DNA from: Thermohalobacteraceae bacterium
GTDB lineage: Bacteria > Bacillota > Clostridia > Tissierellales > VENL01
DNA: 35,250 nt
NCBI GenBank assembly: GCA_030625765.1
Contig: DAOUQG010000003.1
Location: 1 to 35,250, forward strand
Direction of reading: 5' to 3'
In this document: piece after piece, positions 33,313-35,250 of the stretch
Layout of the letters: every line of letters starts with the position of its first letter
Position numbering within the stretch: position 1 is the stretch's first letter
The notes under the pieces: model-generated
What the model saw: only the letters and a program-made list of their open reading frames with translations
Databases searched by the model: none
What the model was told of the DNA's origin: nothing
Translations under genes and position numbers: made by a program

Positions 33313-33364
33313 AAAAAGACTTTTTAATTATAAGTTTCAGTTTCATAATAAAAAAAGTCTTTTT
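33313..33364. terminator. Bidirectional terminator
   Basis: AAAAAGACTTTTT (33313-33325) pairs with AAAAAGTCTTTTT (33352-33364) across a 26-base loop; it closes the ABC operon and the minus-strand zinc protein gene. The rest of 33120-33400 is AT-rich with nothing I can call. Confidence 0.6.
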
Positions 33365-33400
33365 TATAATTATGTTAGTATTAGTAAAAAATATGTAGAT

Positions 33401-33634
33401 TTATTTTCCAAATATCTTTGAAATTATGTTTTTTAGAGAACATTTAAAACAATAATCTTTTTTCATCTTTCTAAGGTAATATTTTCTATCACGCTCTTCA
33501 GACGTTGGCATTGGAAAGGATGCACAGTTTCTCGGTGGAACAAAAGAAGAATGGTTAACACTAATATGCAAATCACGTGAAGCTATTTTCTTTCCGCATC
33601 TTTTGCAAAATTTTTCAAATTTCTTTTCAAACAT
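33401..33634 (-). CDS. Small zinc-binding protein (77 aa)
   Basis: A 77-residue basic protein with CKRCGKK at about residues 10-16, a lone Cys in PRNCASFP, and CFKC at about 62-65. The two CxxC pairs probably bind zinc. The middle SFPMPTSEERDRKYYLRKMKK is polar and basic. No membrane segment is present. Start chosen: ATG 33634, six bases after GGAGGGG; the ATG at 33649 is within that ribosome binding site. I do not recognise the family. Confidence 0.6.
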   Translation of the reverse strand: MFEKKFEKFCKRCGKKIASRDLHISVNHSSFVPPRNCASFPMPTSEERDRKYYLRKMKKDYCFKCSLKNIISKIFGK

Positions 33635-33845
33635 GATTAACCCCTCCATTTTGTTATTTTTTGAGAATAGTCAATTAATTACAATTATATACTATTTTCT
33701 AATAAAAAGGAACAAAATATTGACAGAGAATTACACTAAAGAATATGTAAAGAAACTGGTAGTTTGGAATATGAATTAAACTCTTCTACTGGTGGTAAAA
33801 TAACCGTACTATATATAATATTAATATCAGTTGAAAGGAGTTATT

Positions 33846-34277
33846 ATGGAAAAAAAATCTGAAACTATTAAATCGCTTAATCAATTGTTACAGGGAGAAT
33901 ATATGGGAGTAGACGTTTTTAATATTTTTATTTCTAAAGTAGAGAATGAGAACGTAAAAAGTACTTTTAGAGAGATTCAAGGTCATCATAGAGAAAACAT
34001 TGAGACTTTAGCAAATTATATACAGGATTTAGGTGGTAAGCCTGATGAAAATCTGGGATTAAAAGGCACAATGGCTGATATGAAAATAAATATGGAATTA
34101 GGTTCAAATCCTCAAGATACGTATGTGATAAACAAGGCTATTGAAGGAGAAACTCAAGGTATAAACATGGCAGAAAAAGTTCTGAGAGGAAATCTTGATA
34201 ATCATTCAAGAGACCTTGCTGGTGAAATACTTCATCAAGATAGAAAATCTCTCGATAAATTAAAAAGACTAATGTAG
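33846..34277 (+). CDS. Ferritin-like four-helix-bundle protein (DUF2383/PA2169 type)
   Basis: A 143-residue all-helical protein of the ferritin-like DUF2383 family. Helix 1 contains LNQLLQGEYMGVDVFNIFISKV, helix 2 TFREIQGHHRENIETLANYI, and later helices KAIEGETQGINMAEKVL and AGEILHQDRKSLDKL. Glu and His residues at regular spacing (QGEYMG, QGHHRE, EGETQG, LHQDR) could bind a di-metal centre. ATG 33846 follows AAAGGAG. It has its own terminator. Function is unknown, perhaps stress- or metal-related. Confidence 0.8.
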   Translation: MEKKSETIKSLNQLLQGEYMGVDVFNIFISKVENENVKSTFREIQGHHRENIETLANYIQDLGGKPDENLGLKGTMADMKINMELGSNPQDTYVINKAIEGETQGINMAEKVLRGNLDNHSRDLAGEILHQDRKSLDKLKRLM

Positions 34278-34292
34278 TAATAAAAATAATCT

Positions 34293-34336
34293 AAAAAACT
34301 GTTAAAAGTAAATTCTTAACCTTTTAACAGTTTTTT
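34293..34336 (+). terminator. Terminator after the ferritin-like gene
   Basis: AAAAAACTGTTAAAAG (34293-34308) is the inverse of 34321-34336, a 16-bp stem with a 12-base loop and a T-run. Confidence 0.9.
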
Positions 34337-34356
34337 ATTTAAAAAACAGGTAAAAT

Positions 34357-34410
34357 AATCGCGATTACAAAATAATCATGATTGAAAAATATTTAATATC
34401 ATGTTATAAT
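34357..34410 (+). promoter_or_regulatory. Promoter and twin palindromes upstream of trxA-grdA
   Basis: TTGAAA (34382-34387) and TATAAT (34405-34410), 17 bases apart, with TGT before the -10, form a strong promoter. Two 10-base palindromes, AATCGCGATT (34357-34366) and AATCATGATT (34374-34383), begin 17 bases apart; the second touches the -35. They differ only in the central two bases and could be operator sites controlling the glycine reductase operon. Confidence 0.65.
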
Positions 34411-34462
34411 ATAGTTAATTATTTAACATAATAAATACTATTGAGTTTTTGAAGTATTTTTC

Positions 34463-34798
34463 ATGAAAGGAGAGTTAAAAAAGATAGCACTTGATAAAAA
34501 GACATTTGAAGAAGAAGTACTTAATTATGAAGGATATGTACTAGTTGATTTTTGGAGTGAAAGCTGTGAACCATGTAAAGCTCTTATGCCTTCAATAGTA
34601 GAACTTGAAGAAAAGTATAAAGACAAGTTAAAATTTTGCAAGCTAGATATTACAAAATCAAGAAGACTTGCTATTAAACAAAAAGTATTAGGTTTACCAA
34701 CAATAGTAATCTATAAGTCTGGAGAAAAAGTAGACGAAGTTACAAAGGATGATGCATCAGCAGCTAATGTTGAAGCTATGATTATTAAATACATTTAG
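34463..34798 (+). CDS. trxA: Thioredoxin of the glycine reductase operon
   Basis: A thioredoxin with active site WSESCEPCKALMP, i.e. Cys-Glu-Pro-Cys in place of the common Cys-Gly-Pro-Cys, a variant expected in glycine reductase-linked thioredoxins. LGLPTIVIYKSGEKV contains the cis-Pro loop. It should reduce the selenoprotein/proteins of glycine reductase, encoded just downstream. The first ATG (34463) lies three bases before AAAGGAGAG, which is the only good ribosome binding site. A start at the ATA codon 34484, 11 bases after GGAG, would give 104 residues, the family length. Whether ATA is used is uncertain, so the longer frame is given. Confidence 0.92.
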   Translation: MKGELKKIALDKKTFEEEVLNYEGYVLVDFWSESCEPCKALMPSIVELEEKYKDKLKFCKLDITKSRRLAIKQKVLGLPTIVIYKSGEKVDEVTKDDASAANVEAMIIKYI

Positions 34799-34901
34799 TA
34801 GAAAATTACAGAGTACTTAAGGTTAACAAAAATCTTTGGCTGTGTTTATAAAGCAGGCTTGATACAGTCAAGTAAAATTATAAAAAGAAAGGATGTTATG
34901 A

Positions 34902-35250
34902 ATGGGATTATATGATGGTAAAAAAGTTATCATTATTGGGGACAGAGATGGAATCCCAGGTCCAGCAATTGAAGAATGTTTAAAGTCAACGCAAGCAGAA
35001 GTTGTGTTTTCATCAACTGAATGTTTTGTCTGAACTGCAGCAGGAGCAATGGACCTAGAAAATCAACAAAGGGTAAAGGATTTAACTGAAAAGCATGGTG
35101 CAGAAAACGTAGTAGTAGTTTTAGGCGCTGCTGAAGGTGAAGCTGCTGGGTTAGCAGCAGAAACAGTTACAGCCGGAGATCCTACATTTGCAGGTCCATT
35201 AGCAGGAGTCCAGTTAGGACTTAGAGTTTATCACGCAGTAGAAGCTGAAT
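34902..35250 (+). CDS. grdA: Glycine/sarcosine/betaine reductase selenoprotein A (partial, in-frame TGA = selenocysteine)
   Basis: GrdA is the small selenoprotein carrying the carboxymethyl group in glycine reductase, a Stickland-type energy pathway. The frame starts at ATG 34902 after AAAGGA. It reads [21 protein letters not shown], and then CFV followed by TGA at 35031-35033 (codon 44). After this it continues without interruption as [13 protein letters not shown] and on to [19 protein letters not shown]. The CxxU arrangement (Cys41, Sec44) is the GrdA active site, and the downstream sequence is fully conserved, so this is selenocysteine, not a broken gene. The selenocysteine insertion hairpin should lie within about 40 bases after the TGA; I could not define it by eye. 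The gene continues past the window. Confidence 0.96.

Noticed and set aside
33146-33346. Minus-strand ORF of 66 codons in an AT-rich gap
   Set aside because: Composition (Ile/Tyr/Asn/Lys) is what AT-rich DNA gives by chance; no ribosome binding site, and it overlaps the terminator.
34902-35033. grdA as a 43-codon fragment or pseudogene
   Set aside because: The TGA is exactly at the selenocysteine position and downstream conservation is complete.
1-35250. CRISPR arrays, rRNA, tRNA, insertion sequences
   Set aside because: No regular spaced repeats, no conserved RNA sequence and no transposase seen on either strand.

Overview
The window is AT-rich DNA (roughly 30% GC by eye) from an anaerobic, endospore-forming, Gram-positive bacterium of the Clostridia/Tissierellia type. 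Three things point there: a complete spoIIA-sigF-spoVA sporulation cluster, strong AGGAGG-type ribosome binding sites throughout, and a selenocysteine-containing glycine reductase gene (grdA) at the right edge, which is typical of amino-acid (Stickland) fermenters. I saw no rRNA, tRNA, CRISPR array or insertion sequence.

Layout. 1-2.4 kb: an NdpA/YejK-type nucleoid-associated protein, a convergent zinc-ribbon/HTH regulator, and a long AT-rich gap. 2.4-6.8 kb: a secreted, membrane-anchored amidohydrolase of the D-aminoacylase type with altered metal ligands; an overlooked 59-residue Cys-rich protein; a FolD homologue lacking the usual cyclohydrolase Lys and Gln; and a 2-hydroxyacid dehydrogenase. 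6.9-13.8 kb: spoIIAA-spoIIAB-sigF behind a sigma-H/Spo0A-type promoter, a terminator at the end of sigF, then a sigma-G-like promoter driving a small membrane protein and spoVAA-AB-AC-AD-AEB-AEA-AF. 13.8-17 kb: a convergent class A penicillin-binding protein. 17.3-22.2 kb: an unknown small protein, an acetyltransferase, a promoter/giant-hairpin/mini-ORF/terminator unit, and a likely operon of XRE-cupin regulator, EamA exporter and Xaa-Pro aminopeptidase. 22.2-25.1 kb: an ABC-2 exporter with two permeases. 25.3-28.8 kb: a Staygreen homologue, a SIMPL-domain protein, an FG-GAP/VCBS-like protein and a beta-lactamase-fold serine hydrolase. 28.9-35.25 kb: YgiQ radical SAM protein, rhodanese, a second ABC exporter, a small zinc protein, a ferritin-like protein, then thioredoxin-grdA.

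How the genes work together. The sporulation block follows the B. subtilis order and encodes the forespore switch (SpoIIAA/SpoIIAB/SigF) and the dipicolinic acid channel. The peptidase, D-aminoacylase-like enzyme, FolD homologue and thioredoxin-GrdA fit a life on peptides, glycine and one-carbon units.

A recurring technical theme is translation start sites. Several genes have their only well-placed Shine-Dalgarno sequence in front of a non-ATG/GTG/TTG codon. The clearest case is spoVAA, where an ATT codon is the only plausible start and a conventional search loses the N-terminal third of the protein. The grdA gene is likewise hidden from ordinary ORF searches by its in-frame TGA.
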